Part shown: one piece after another, positions 44,084 to 52,800 of the stretch
Numbering within the stretch: position 1 is the first letter of the stretch
How the letters are laid out: the number at the start of each line of letters is the position of its first letter
DNA from: an uncultured Alistipes sp.
GTDB lineage: Bacteria; Bacteroidota; Bacteroidia; Bacteroidales; UBA932
Direction of reading: 5' to 3'
Assembly (NCBI GenBank): GCA_900550465.1
Contig: URSC01000001.1
Coordinates: 1-64,000, forward strand
DNA length: 64,000 bases
Translations under genes and position numbers: made by a program
The notes under the pieces: generated by a model
The model's database searches: none
Seen by the model: the letters and a program-made list of their open reading frames with translations, nothing else
Told to the model about the DNA's origin: nothing

Positions 44084-44109
44084 AACCTCTTATATCAACG
44101 ATACCGCAC

Positions 44110-47085
44110 ATGACTATGGACAGGACAGATTCTACGGGCCAGACGAGACTGGTGAGAACGGACTATTATTCACTGATGGAGAAGCGTATACGCAGGATTC
44201 TCATGATATCCAGCAGCTATGATGCCTACATCCTCGAGGAGGACGGACAGATCGAGGCTCAGCTTTACCGGGAATATATCGAATTGAACATCAGCAACCC
44301 ACCAGTTTTTACCTGGGTCAATACCACTCAGGAGGCAATGGAACTTCTGGAGAAGGATCCGGAGTATGACCTGATAGTGGATATGTTCAATATCCGGGAC
44401 GCCGCCATTTTCGACCAGTCGCGGCTTATCCGTGAGAAATGGCCTGGGATACCGATAGTCATCCTGACCAATTTTTCCAAGGAACTGCTCAAGAAGATTG
44501 AGGCCGCCGACCGCTCGGCCATCGACTATATCTTTACCTGGAACGGCAACGCCGACCTTATCCTTGCCATAGTCAAGCTGCTTGAGGACAGGATGAACGC
44601 CGATGCCGACATCCTTTCCTCAGGAGTGCAGGCCATACTGCTGGTGGAGGACTCGATAAGGTATTACTCCACCTATCTGCCCGCGCTCTACAAACTGGTG
44701 CTCAAGCAGAGTGCGGAGTTTCTGAAGGAGGCCCTGAACGAGCAGCAGCTCAAGCTCAGGAAGCGGGCGCGTCCCAAGATTCTGCTGGCGACCAATTATG
44801 ACGAGGCCATGGAGCTGTACACCAAGTACCGCAAGAACCTGCTTGGGGTAATCTCCGACGTCGGTTTCGTGATGCACAAGGGGGACAGGCCTGAGATGGA
44901 GAGAATCGACGCGGGCATAGAGCTGTGCCGGTACATACGCAATGACATCCCGCAGATGCCCATCATCCTCCAGTCGTCTCAGGGCAGCGTGGCGGAGACG
45001 GCCAGGGAGATAGGAGCGGGTTTCATAGAAAAATACTCGAGTTCACTGCTCATCCAGTTGTCGGAGTACATCACGGAGGAGTTCGGCTTCGGGGATTTCG
45101 TGGTGAAGGACCTGGATACGCATCTGGTGATAGCGCGGGCCAGGGATCTGAAGGACCTGCAGACCCTGATAGGGGAGATTCCCGACCGGGAACTGGAGTA
45201 CTACTGCTCCCGCAACCGCCTTTCGAAGTGGATGTATTCCCGCGGCCTGTTCAATCTTGGACGCCGGATCCGCAAGGCCAGCATGTCCGATTTTTCTACT
45301 CCTGAGGATGTCCGCAAGTTCGTCATCCGGCAGATCAGGGACTACCGTATCCAGGCCGGGCAGGGTATCATTGCCTCTTTTGACAATGACACCTATACGC
45401 ACTATATCCGTTTCGCGAGGATGGGAGAGGGCTCTCTGGGCGGCAAGGCCCGGGGACTGGCGTTCATGAACAGCGTCCTGCAGAAATACGGGATGACTTC
45501 CAGGTATCCCGGCGTGAGGGTCTCCATTCCAAGGACAGTAGTGGTGGCGACGGACTATTTCGACCGCTTCATCCTTGAAAACGGCCTGCAGTATGTTATA
45601 GACGCCAATATCTCCGACGAGGAGCTGCTGTCGGAGTTCGTCAGCTCCAGACTGCCCGAAGAACTGGTGGAACAGCTCAGGGCCTATATCGCTACGGTCT
45701 CGTCTCCTCTGGCGGTGCGTTCCAGTTCGAAACTGGAGGACTCGCACTATCAGCCCTTTGCCGGCATCTACTCGACATACATGATTCCATGCGTGGAGAA
45801 CCGGGATCAGATGCTCAGGCTGCTGGGCAAGGCTATCAAGAGTGTCTATGCCTCGGTGTTCCTGGCCGCCAGCCGGGCCTATCTGCGCACTACCGGCAAT
45901 CTGCTCAGCGAGGAGAAGATGGCCGTAGTCATCCAGGGAGTATGCGGTACCGAGGACAGGGGATATTTCTTCCCTACGGCCTCCGGAGTGGCCAAATCCA
46001 TGAATTTCTATCCCATGGAGGGAGAAAAACCCGAGGACGGAGTGGTCAATATAGCTTTCGGTCTTGGCAAATTGGTGGTGGACGGAGGCAAGACCCTGCG
46101 TTTCTGCCCCAAGTATCCGGCCAAAGCCGTGCAGATGTCCACGCCCAGATTTGCCCTCAAGGACGGGCAGGACACCATGTATGCCCTGGACCTCAAGCCG
46201 GAGGAGTTCAAGACCTCAATCGACGACGGCGTAAATATCCACAAATTCTCGATTCCGGAGACAGAGGGTTTCCGGAACCTGGCGAAGGTCGCCTCCACCT
46301 GGGACTATCAGAGCCAGATGCTCAGGCCCGGAACTTTCTCGGAGGGAATGAGGGTTATCTCATTTGCCAATATCCTCCAGTACGATGTCATACCCCTGCC
46401 CAGGATCCTGACGGACCTGCTGGAGATATGCCGGCAGGAGCTGCGCTGCGAGGTGGAGATGGAGTTCGCCCTCGACATGGATGTGCCCAAGGGTGAGGAT
46501 GCTGTCCTGAGCGTGCTGCAGGTCAGGCCGATAGCTGAGTTCTCGGAGGAGCAGTCGATGGACTGGTCTTCGGTGAGGACAGAAGAGGCCCTGGTCTACT
46601 CGGAGAGCGCTCTGGGTGCGGGCTATATCGACGGGGTCACGGATGTTGTCTTCGTGAAGCCGGAGGTGTTCGACAAGTCCAGGACGGAGGAAATAGCCTC
46701 AGAAGTGGAGGAGGTCAATGCTCTGCTGGCCGCCGCCGGCCGCTCCTACGTGCTGATAGGTCCCGGCCGCTGGGGCTCGAGCGACCCGTGGCTGGGGGTT
46801 CCGGTCAGGTGGAACCAGATTTCGGAGGCCAAGGTCATAGTGGAGCGCGGTATGGAAGGGTTCTGCATAGACCCCAGCCAGGGTACGCATTTCTTCCAGA
46901 ATATCACTTCACTCGGCATCGGCTATTTTACGGTCAATCCTTTCAGGGGCGAGGGAATCTGCGATCTGGAGCGGATCGGGCAGGCGGAGACCGTCGCAGA
47001 AAAGACCTTCATCAAGGCCGTCCGCTTCCCGGAGCCTCTGCAGATCTTCATCGACTGCCGCCTGGGCAGGGGAATCGTAATATAA
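44110..47085 (+). CDS. PEP/pyruvate-binding (PPDK N-terminal) protein with two receiver-like domains
   Basis: Starting at ATG 44110 (44116 is possible) the protein has 991 residues. Two receiver-like alpha/beta domains come first: about 20-150 (RILMISSSYDAYI, LIVDMFN) and about 165-320 (AILLVEDSIRYY, GVISDVGF). Then follows an ATP-grasp/PPDK N-terminal domain from about 430 (SLGGKARGLAFMNSVL) to near 850. The end carries GPGRWGSSDPWLG. The swivelling phosphohistidine domain and the TIM barrel of true PEP synthase are absent, so simple PEP synthesis is unlikely. This architecture is known in Bacteroidetes but has no role I can name. It is not part of the pectin operons. Confidence 0.75.
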   Translation: MTMDRTDSTGQTRLVRTDYYSLMEKRIRRILMISSSYDAYILEEDGQIEAQLYREYIELNISNPPVFTWVNTTQEAMELLEKDPEYDLIVDMFNIRDAAIFDQSRLIREKWPGIPIVILTNFSKELLKKIEAADRSAIDYIFTWNGNADLILAIVKLLEDRMNADADILSSGVQAILLVEDSIRYYSTYLPALYKLVLKQSAEFLKEALNEQQLKLRKRARPKILLATNYDEAMELYTKYRKNLLGVISDVGFVMHKGDRPEMERIDAGIELCRYIRNDIPQMPIILQSSQGSVAETAREIGAGFIEKYSSSLLIQLSEYITEEFGFGDFVVKDLDTHLVIARARDLKDLQTLIGEIPDRELEYYCSRNRLSKWMYSRGLFNLGRRIRKASMSDFSTPEDVRKFVIRQIRDYRIQAGQGIIASFDNDTYTHYIRFARMGEGSLGGKARGLAFMNSVLQKYGMTSRYPGVRVSIPRTVVVATDYFDRFILENGLQYVIDANISDEELLSEFVSSRLPEELVEQLRAYIATVSSPLAVRSSSKLEDSHYQPFAGIYSTYMIPCVENRDQMLRLLGKAIKSVYASVFLAASRAYLRTTGNLLSEEKMAVVIQGVCGTEDRGYFFPTASGVAKSMNFYPMEGEKPEDGVVNIAFGLGKLVVDGGKTLRFCPKYPAKAVQMSTPRFALKDGQDTMYALDLKPEEFKTSIDDGVNIHKFSIPETEGFRNLAKVASTWDYQSQMLRPGTFSEGMRVISFANILQYDVIPLPRILTDLLEICRQELRCEVEMEFALDMDVPKGEDAVLSVLQVRPIAEFSEEQSMDWSSVRTEEALVYSESALGAGYIDGVTDVVFVKPEVFDKSRTEEIASEVEEVNALLAAAGRSYVLIGPGRWGSSDPWLGVPVRWNQISEAKVIVERGMEGFCIDPSQGTHFFQNITSLGIGYFTVNPFRGEGICDLERIGQAETVAEKTFIKAVRFPEPLQIFIDCRLGRGIVI

Positions 47086-47174
47086 AAACTCCTCCGGAAG
47101 GGGTAGTGGAATCGTGGGTTTTGCTTACTCCTTCCGAAGGGGTTAAGGGGTGCGGTGCGTGCCGGGGCCGGAGA

Positions 47175-48047
47175 TTACCGGAGGGCGGCGATGAAGTCGC
47201 TGACGTGGGTGTTCCAGGCCTCGGAGGTGGCTATCCTGTCGCCTCGGGACCAGCAGGAACCGAACCAGTAGGTGATGGGCTGGCCGGGAGTGATGGTCTT
47301 GAAGACCAGGGCGTGGCCGCCTATGCTTTCCAGTTCGGCTTTGTCTGCGTCCGGCATATAGACTGCCAGGCCGAGCTGGCCTTCTTCGGGCTCAATGCTC
47401 TGGTCGGAGGCTTTTTCCCAGATAACAACGAAGTTGTCTCCGGCGGAGGATCCGAGCACTTCGTGGCGGATGATGCCGGCGGCGACGGTCAGGCTGTCAA
47501 ATGTGCCGGTGTAGATATCCTCTGCTTTGCAGAACTGGGTGCCCGGGGTGACGGTGATGCGCTTGGTCAGGGCCACGCTGTCCTCGCCGGCGGCCCATGC
47601 GGGATATACCAGCTCGAAGACCACTTTCTCAGGGGTGTCCTCTACGATGCGGTAGTCTCTGTAGTTGGTCGGAGGATAGGATATACTGCCGTTCACGATA
47701 GGAGAGGAGGCTCCGCCGCCGAGGCTGACGGCCACCTTGTAGCAGTCCTTTCCGCCATGGTCGTGGTGATAGTAGTCGGGGTCGTCCATTGCGCCCTTAT
47801 ACCATTCGTCGGCTACCAGTTTGCCGGCTTTCTTGACCCAGACGTCGAAACCGGGGGATGTGGGATTGCCCTCAAGAGCCTTGCCGTAGGCGCGGTAGGC
47901 TACCAGGTCGTTTTCCCATACGAAGTCGTCGGCCCTTTCGGGAACGTAGCGGGCCATCACTTTGTCGCCTTCCTGCGCGTTCCGGCAGGAAACCAGGGCC
48001 AGGAGGCCTGCAGCCGCAGCTGCTGTCAGAATCAGAATCTTTTTCAT
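47175..48047 (-). CDS. DUF4861 lipoprotein of the kdu operon
   Basis: From ATG 48047 the protein has 290 residues with lipobox LALVSC near residue 21; the longer frame would overlap kduI and lacks a signal. The rest (FVWENDLVAYRAYGKALEG, YHHDHGGKDCYKV, AGIIRHEV) matches DUF4861, a family often found beside pectin and unsaturated-uronate genes in Bacteroidetes. Its fold resembles galactose-mutarotase-like beta-sandwiches, so an epimerase or lyase-like action on uronates is possible but not known. It follows kduI by 17 bp. Confidence 0.78.
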   Translation of the reverse strand: MKKILILTAAAAAGLLALVSCRNAQEGDKVMARYVPERADDFVWENDLVAYRAYGKALEGNPTSPGFDVWVKKAGKLVADEWYKGAMDDPDYYHHDHGGKDCYKVAVSLGGGASSPIVNGSISYPPTNYRDYRIVEDTPEKVVFELVYPAWAAGEDSVALTKRITVTPGTQFCKAEDIYTGTFDSLTVAAGIIRHEVLGSSAGDNFVVIWEKASDQSIEPEEGQLGLAVYMPDADKAELESIGGHALVFKTITPGQPITYWFGSCWSRGDRIATSEAWNTHVSDFIAALR

Positions 48048-48064
48048 GGTAACTTCATTAAAGG

Positions 48065-48910
48065 TTAGCGGAGGTCCTTGGGGGAGCACCAGTCCATGTC
48101 GTTGTAGTCCTGGTTCTCGCCGCACATGCCCCAGATGAATGTGTAGTTGCGGGTGGCGCAGGCGGAGTGGATGCTCCACTGGGGGGAGATGACGGCCTGC
48201 TCGTTGTGCATCCAGATGTGGCGGGTCTCCTGAGGCTCGCCCATGAAGTGGCAGACGGCGGCGTCCTCGGGCAGCTCGAAGTAGAAATAGGCCTCCATAC
48301 GGCGGTCATGGGTATGGGCCGGCATGGTGTTCCAGGTGCTGCCCGGTGCCAGTTCGGTCATGCCCATCTGCAACTGGCAGCAAGGGGTGACCTCGTTGAC
48401 CAGCAGGCGGTTGATTGTCCTCTCATTGCTTTCCTCGAGGGACCCCATGTGCATGACTATCGCATCCTTCTTGGAAACTTTCTTGCAGGGGTATTCCTTG
48501 TGGGCGGGAGCAGAGTTGAAGTAGAACTTGGCGGGATGTCCGGCGTCGAGGCTCTCGAAGACGATGTGTCTGTCGCCCCGGCCGATGTAGAGTGCTTCCT
48601 TGAATTCCAGCTCGTAGCGTTCAGAGCCTACTGTGACGGCTCCGCGGCCTCCTACATTGATTACTCCGACCTCCCTGCGCTGGGTAAAATACTCGGAGCG
48701 GAGGATGTCGGGGGAGGTAAGGGTCAGTGTTTCGGCCACCGGCATGGCGCCTCCGACGATGATGCGGTCGAACATCGAGTAGCACATGTTGATCTCATCG
48801 GGAACCATGATCTTTTCCACGAGGTAATGCTTGCGGAGGGTGGCGGTGTCGTAGTGCCTGGCATCGTCCTGGTGGGACGGGTAGCGCACTTCTATGTTGA
48901 TTTTACTCAT
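48065..48910 (-). CDS. kduI: 4-deoxy-L-threo-5-hexosulose-uronate ketol-isomerase
   Basis: The 281-residue protein matches KduI in length and in its metal site: His199, His201, Glu206 (PAHTHDRRMEAYFYF) and His248, close to the E. coli numbering. It isomerises 5-keto-4-deoxyuronate, the product of unsaturated galacturonate, to 2,5-diketo-3-deoxygluconate. This acts on products of the PL1 lyase and GH105 hydrolase of the same locus. It lies between kduD (33 bp) and the DUF4861 gene. Confidence 0.95.
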   Translation of the reverse strand: MSKINIEVRYPSHQDDARHYDTATLRKHYLVEKIMVPDEINMCYSMFDRIIVGGAMPVAETLTLTSPDILRSEYFTQRREVGVINVGGRGAVTVGSERYELEFKEALYIGRGDRHIVFESLDAGHPAKFYFNSAPAHKEYPCKKVSKKDAIVMHMGSLEESNERTINRLLVNEVTPCCQLQMGMTELAPGSTWNTMPAHTHDRRMEAYFYFELPEDAAVCHFMGEPQETRHIWMHNEQAVISPQWSIHSACATRNYTFIWGMCGENQDYNDMDWCSPKDLR

Positions 48911-48943
48911 ATTAAGTCTGATTTTGAAAATTGATCCGGATGT

Positions 48944-49738
48944 TTACTGAGGCTGTTTGCCGATGTATGCGAGGATACCGCCGTCCACATAGAGGATGTG
49001 GCCGTTGACGAAGTCGGAGGCGGAGCTGGCCAGGAAGACAGCGGGGCCCTTGAGGTCGTCGGTGGTGCCCCAGCGGGCTGCGGGAGTCTTGGCTACAATG
49101 AAGGAGTCGAAGGGATGGCGGGAGCCGTCCGGCTGCCTCTCGCGCAGGGGTGCGGTCTGTGGTGTGGCAATGTAGCCGGGACCGATACCGTTGCACTGGA
49201 TGTTGTACTCGCCGTATTCCGATGCGATGTTGCGGGTCAGCATCTTGAGTCCGCCCTTAGCCGCTGCGTAGGCCGATACTGTCTCACGGCCGAGCTCGGA
49301 CATCATGGAGCAGATGTTGATGATCTTGCCGCCGCCCTTCTTGATCATCGAGGGGATTACAGCCTTGGAGACAATGAAGGGTGCATTGAGATCCACGTCT
49401 ATCACCTGGCGGAACTCCGAGGCCTTCATCTCGTGCATGGGGATGCGCTTGATGATGCCGGCGTTGTTGACCAGAATGTCGATGGTCCCGACTTCTTTCT
49501 CTATCTTGGCTACGAGGGCCTGTACCTGAGCCTCGTCGGTCACGTCGCAGACGTAGCCGTGAGCCTTGATGCCCAGAGCTGCGTAGGAGGCGAGTCCCTT
49601 CTCCACGAGCTCAGGCTTGATGTCATTGAACACGATGGTGGCTCCTGCCTCGGCGTATGCGGAGGCGATGGCGAAGCCGATTCCGTAGGATGCGCCGGTT
49701 ACCAGCGCGATCTTGCCTTTGAGTGAGAAATCTACCAT
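48944..49738 (-). CDS. kduD: 2-deoxy-D-gluconate 3-dehydrogenase (KduD)
   Basis: The 264-residue SDR has GASYGIG at residues 15-21, the NNAGI strand, a catalytic Ser in NICSMMSELG and YAAAK with Tyr and Lys. It reduces 2,5-diketo-3-deoxygluconate to 2-keto-3-deoxygluconate, which KdgK then phosphorylates. It heads the operon kduD-kduI-DUF4861, which is separated from the SusCD unit by a terminator. Gluconate 5-dehydrogenase is a close relative, but kduI next door decides the call. Confidence 0.92.
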   Translation of the reverse strand: MVDFSLKGKIALVTGASYGIGFAIASAYAEAGATIVFNDIKPELVEKGLASYAALGIKAHGYVCDVTDEAQVQALVAKIEKEVGTIDILVNNAGIIKRIPMHEMKASEFRQVIDVDLNAPFIVSKAVIPSMIKKGGGKIINICSMMSELGRETVSAYAAAKGGLKMLTRNIASEYGEYNIQCNGIGPGYIATPQTAPLRERQPDGSRHPFDSFIVAKTPAARWGTTDDLKGPAVFLASSASDFVNGHILYVDGGILAYIGKQPQ

Positions 49739-49766
49739 ATTCTTTTAAATCTTAAAATTACCTTTC

Positions 49767-49801
49767 AAAAAGGAGGGTGTCCTTTTTCAAAAACACCCTC
49801 C
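49767..49801 (-). terminator. Terminator of the SusCD/pectin operon
   Basis: A 9-bp perfect stem (GGAGGGTGT at 49772-49780 and ACACCCTCC at 49793-49801) with a 12-nt loop is followed on the minus strand by TTTTTG. A-runs flank both sides, so it may also work in the other direction. It lies 35 bp after the stop of the beta-helix gene and separates it from kduD. Confidence 0.85.
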
Positions 49802-49836
49802 AAAAATACTAAATTATTAACACATATCGAATTTTC

Positions 49837-52800
49837 CTATAGCCATCTTCCGTCTCCTGCTCCGGCGGCCTTGACTGTCGCGTCGGTAACTGTGAAGTCG
49901 CCGTTGGCGGCGTCAGCAACGGGGCTGGCGGTGAGGACTGCGCCTCCGTTGGCTGTGGCGGTCGCCTCGTCCATAGCGTCAAACCATCCTCCGGTGTTGC
50001 AGTTGTAGAAGAAGTTTGCCGATGTGGTAACCTTACCTTCGTTGTTGCTGGTGGTGTTGTTGTGGATAAATACGTATGAAGTCTTGGAACCGAGCGACTG
50101 AGGGCTGTTCATGATCAGGTTGTTGGCTACATTGATTCTAGAAGCGGCAACAGCCTGTATTCTGATGAAATAACCCTGGTTGTCATCTCCTCCTGATATT
50201 TCGGAGATAGTGTTGTTTACGATGTTCACGCTGTTAAGTCCGGTGAGGGCGCTGTCGAATCTGATAAACTCGCGCATACCTTTCCAGACAGTGTTGTTGG
50301 AGAATGTGAAGTTGGTTATGCTGCCTTCCCTTACGTCGAATCCACCACCGCCGCTGTTGCCGAAGTCATGGATGTAGTTGCCGGTGATCTCTATGTTGCC
50401 GAAAGAAGCCTTGCCGTTGATGAATCTGGAGTATCCGGTGATGTCGCAGTTGCGTACAGTCACAGACTCAGAACTTGCACCAGAATCACCGCCGATGAAT
50501 GTATCGGCTCCGTTTCCGTTGAAGTTTATTCCATATAGGAACAGGCTTCCGGATTCAATTTTAAAACTGCCGATGACAGTGGCATCACCATTGGACCTCA
50601 GCGATACAGGAGACGTTACAGAGTACTGTCCACCTTCAAAGGCATCGCTTAAGTTGTAGGTTCCGGCATTGAGAGTAATGTCAGAAGCTGCGGACGACAG
50701 GGCGTTAACCAACTCTTCCATTGAATTGACTTCTACGGAAGATGTAGGCGGCATCTCTGCCTGAGGGTTCCATCTGGGGTCACCTGTCTGTTTTGCCATC
50801 AGTACGGCATTAGTGAGAGTGAAGTCACCGGCGGCAGCATTGGCAACTGGACTTTCAGTCAGAACAGCGCCACCGTTTGTAGCGGTAGCCTCATCCATTG
50901 CACTGAACCATCCGTCTTGGTTGCAGCCGTAGAAGTAGTTGTTGGCGGTGGTCACCTTGCCTTCATTGTTGCTGGTCGTGTTGTTGTGGATAAATACGTA
51001 TGAACTCTTGGAGCCGAGCGACTGAGGGCTGTTCATAATCAAGTTGTTGGCTACATTGATTCCTGAGGCGGCAGCAGCCTGTATTCTGATGAAATAACCC
51101 TGATTGCCATCTCCTCCGGCAATTTCGGAGATCGTGTTGTTGACGATGTTCACGCTGTTAAGTCCTGTAAGGGCCTTATCGAAGCGGATAAACTCGCGCA
51201 TACCTTTCCAGATAGTGTTGTTGGAGAAGGTGAAGTTGGTTATGCTGCCTTCCCTTACATCGAATCCGCCGCCGCCGCTGTTGCCGAAGTCATGGATGTA
51301 GTTGCCGGTAATCTCGACGTCACCGAAAGAGGCTTTGCCGTTAATGAAACTGGAGAATCCGGTGATATCGCAGTTGCGGACAGTAATCGATGCTGAGCTT
51401 GCCCCTTCGGCTCCGGCGATGAATGTGCTCTCTCCGTTACCGGCAAAATTAATGCCGTCAAGAATAATGTCACCGGCACCGCTGCCTACTTCAAATGAAC
51501 CTATAATCACAGCATCTCCGTCAGCGGCCAGATGGAGGTCACTGGTGACAGTGTAGACACCGCCTTCTGAGAGACCGGATGCACTTGTAGTGGTAAAGTC
51601 GTAAGTTCCGGCTTTGAGAGTAATCTTGCTGCCTGAGGCTATAGCGGCAAAGAGGTCGTTTACATTGTCAACAGTTACTCCGTCTGTTGAGCCTCCGGAA
51701 GAGAGGACTGCAAAGGCTGCACAACCTGCAGAGGATTGAGTATTATAGATGTCGCCTTCTGCGGGGTTTGCATACACTTTGATGGGTATGCTTCCGGGCT
51801 GGAGGAATGTTGTATTGGCTGCCGGGAAAGTGTAAGTGGTGCCGTCGACAGTCTCACTGGCTCCATTGTTTACGCTGATTGAGTAGGAACCTGCATTTTC
51901 GACCTCATCCCAGGAGATGACGATATCTGTCGCCTGACCCTGAATCATAGTGGCCGGTGTGGCCTTTACGTTCTCAGGAGTAGGCAGGGCAGTGTTGACC
52001 TGGGTAGTGTCGTTGGACCATGCGAGGGTCTCGATGGCGATGGGACCTGAGGCGTAGAGGTAGATGGGAGTCTCCTCTGCGATGTCGGTAATGATGATCT
52101 TCTGGACGTTGCCGTTGTTGACATTGGTGGCTGCACCGCCCTTGACGGTACCGTTCAGAGAGACTACTACGTGGTTGCCTGTAATGTCGTCATAGTCAGC
52201 AGTCTTAATCAGAACTGAGCCGGGCTTGTCGACGTGGAACTCCAGTCCGCCGGCGGTTACGGCACCAGCGGGATTGGTCACTCCCTCAGCGGTGAACTTG
52301 ATCAGGCCGTCCTCAAGGAGGATGGTGTTCTCCTCAGAGACGATGAAGCGGAGCTGGTCCTTGACCTGTGTAACTTTCATTTCGCCGCTGAATATGGTCG
52401 CGTCTGTCAGGTCCCAGGTCTTGGTGCCCTCGATGAGGGGCAGCTCGTTGTCGATGGGGGGCTCGACGTACTCTACCAGCCAGCGGGGGTCACCGGCGCC
52501 GGCGGAGAGGACGTTGGAGTTGGTGATGTTGAAGATCAGGCCCTCGGAGTTGAAGCAGGGGTCGGAGCCGAGGACTGAGCCGCCTCCGGCTATGGCCGCG
52601 CTTTCAGAGCACTTGTCGTTGAAGAATGTCTCGGCTACGTTGTAGAAATAGTTGCCGGCAATGGTCATGTCCGCAGCAGCCAGGTTGGCGGCATTGGCTC
52701 CGATAAAGGTCGAGAATTCTGTCATATTGAGGAATACGTTGTCCTCAATTCTGATTTTGCCCTTTGCGGATTCTGTCTGGAAGGCGAAGATACCTCTGTT

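Noticed and set aside
44071..44109. ATG at 44071 as start of the PEP-synthase-like gene
   Set aside because: A perfect -7 box lies inside this stretch, and homologues known to me begin nearer to the first receiver-like domain.
47088..47145. 18-bp near-direct repeat (CTCCGGAAGGGGTAG and CTTCCGAAGGGGTTA) between two convergent genes
   Set aside because: It is short and imperfect, and the potential hairpins have no T-run, so I do not call a terminator or a mobile element.
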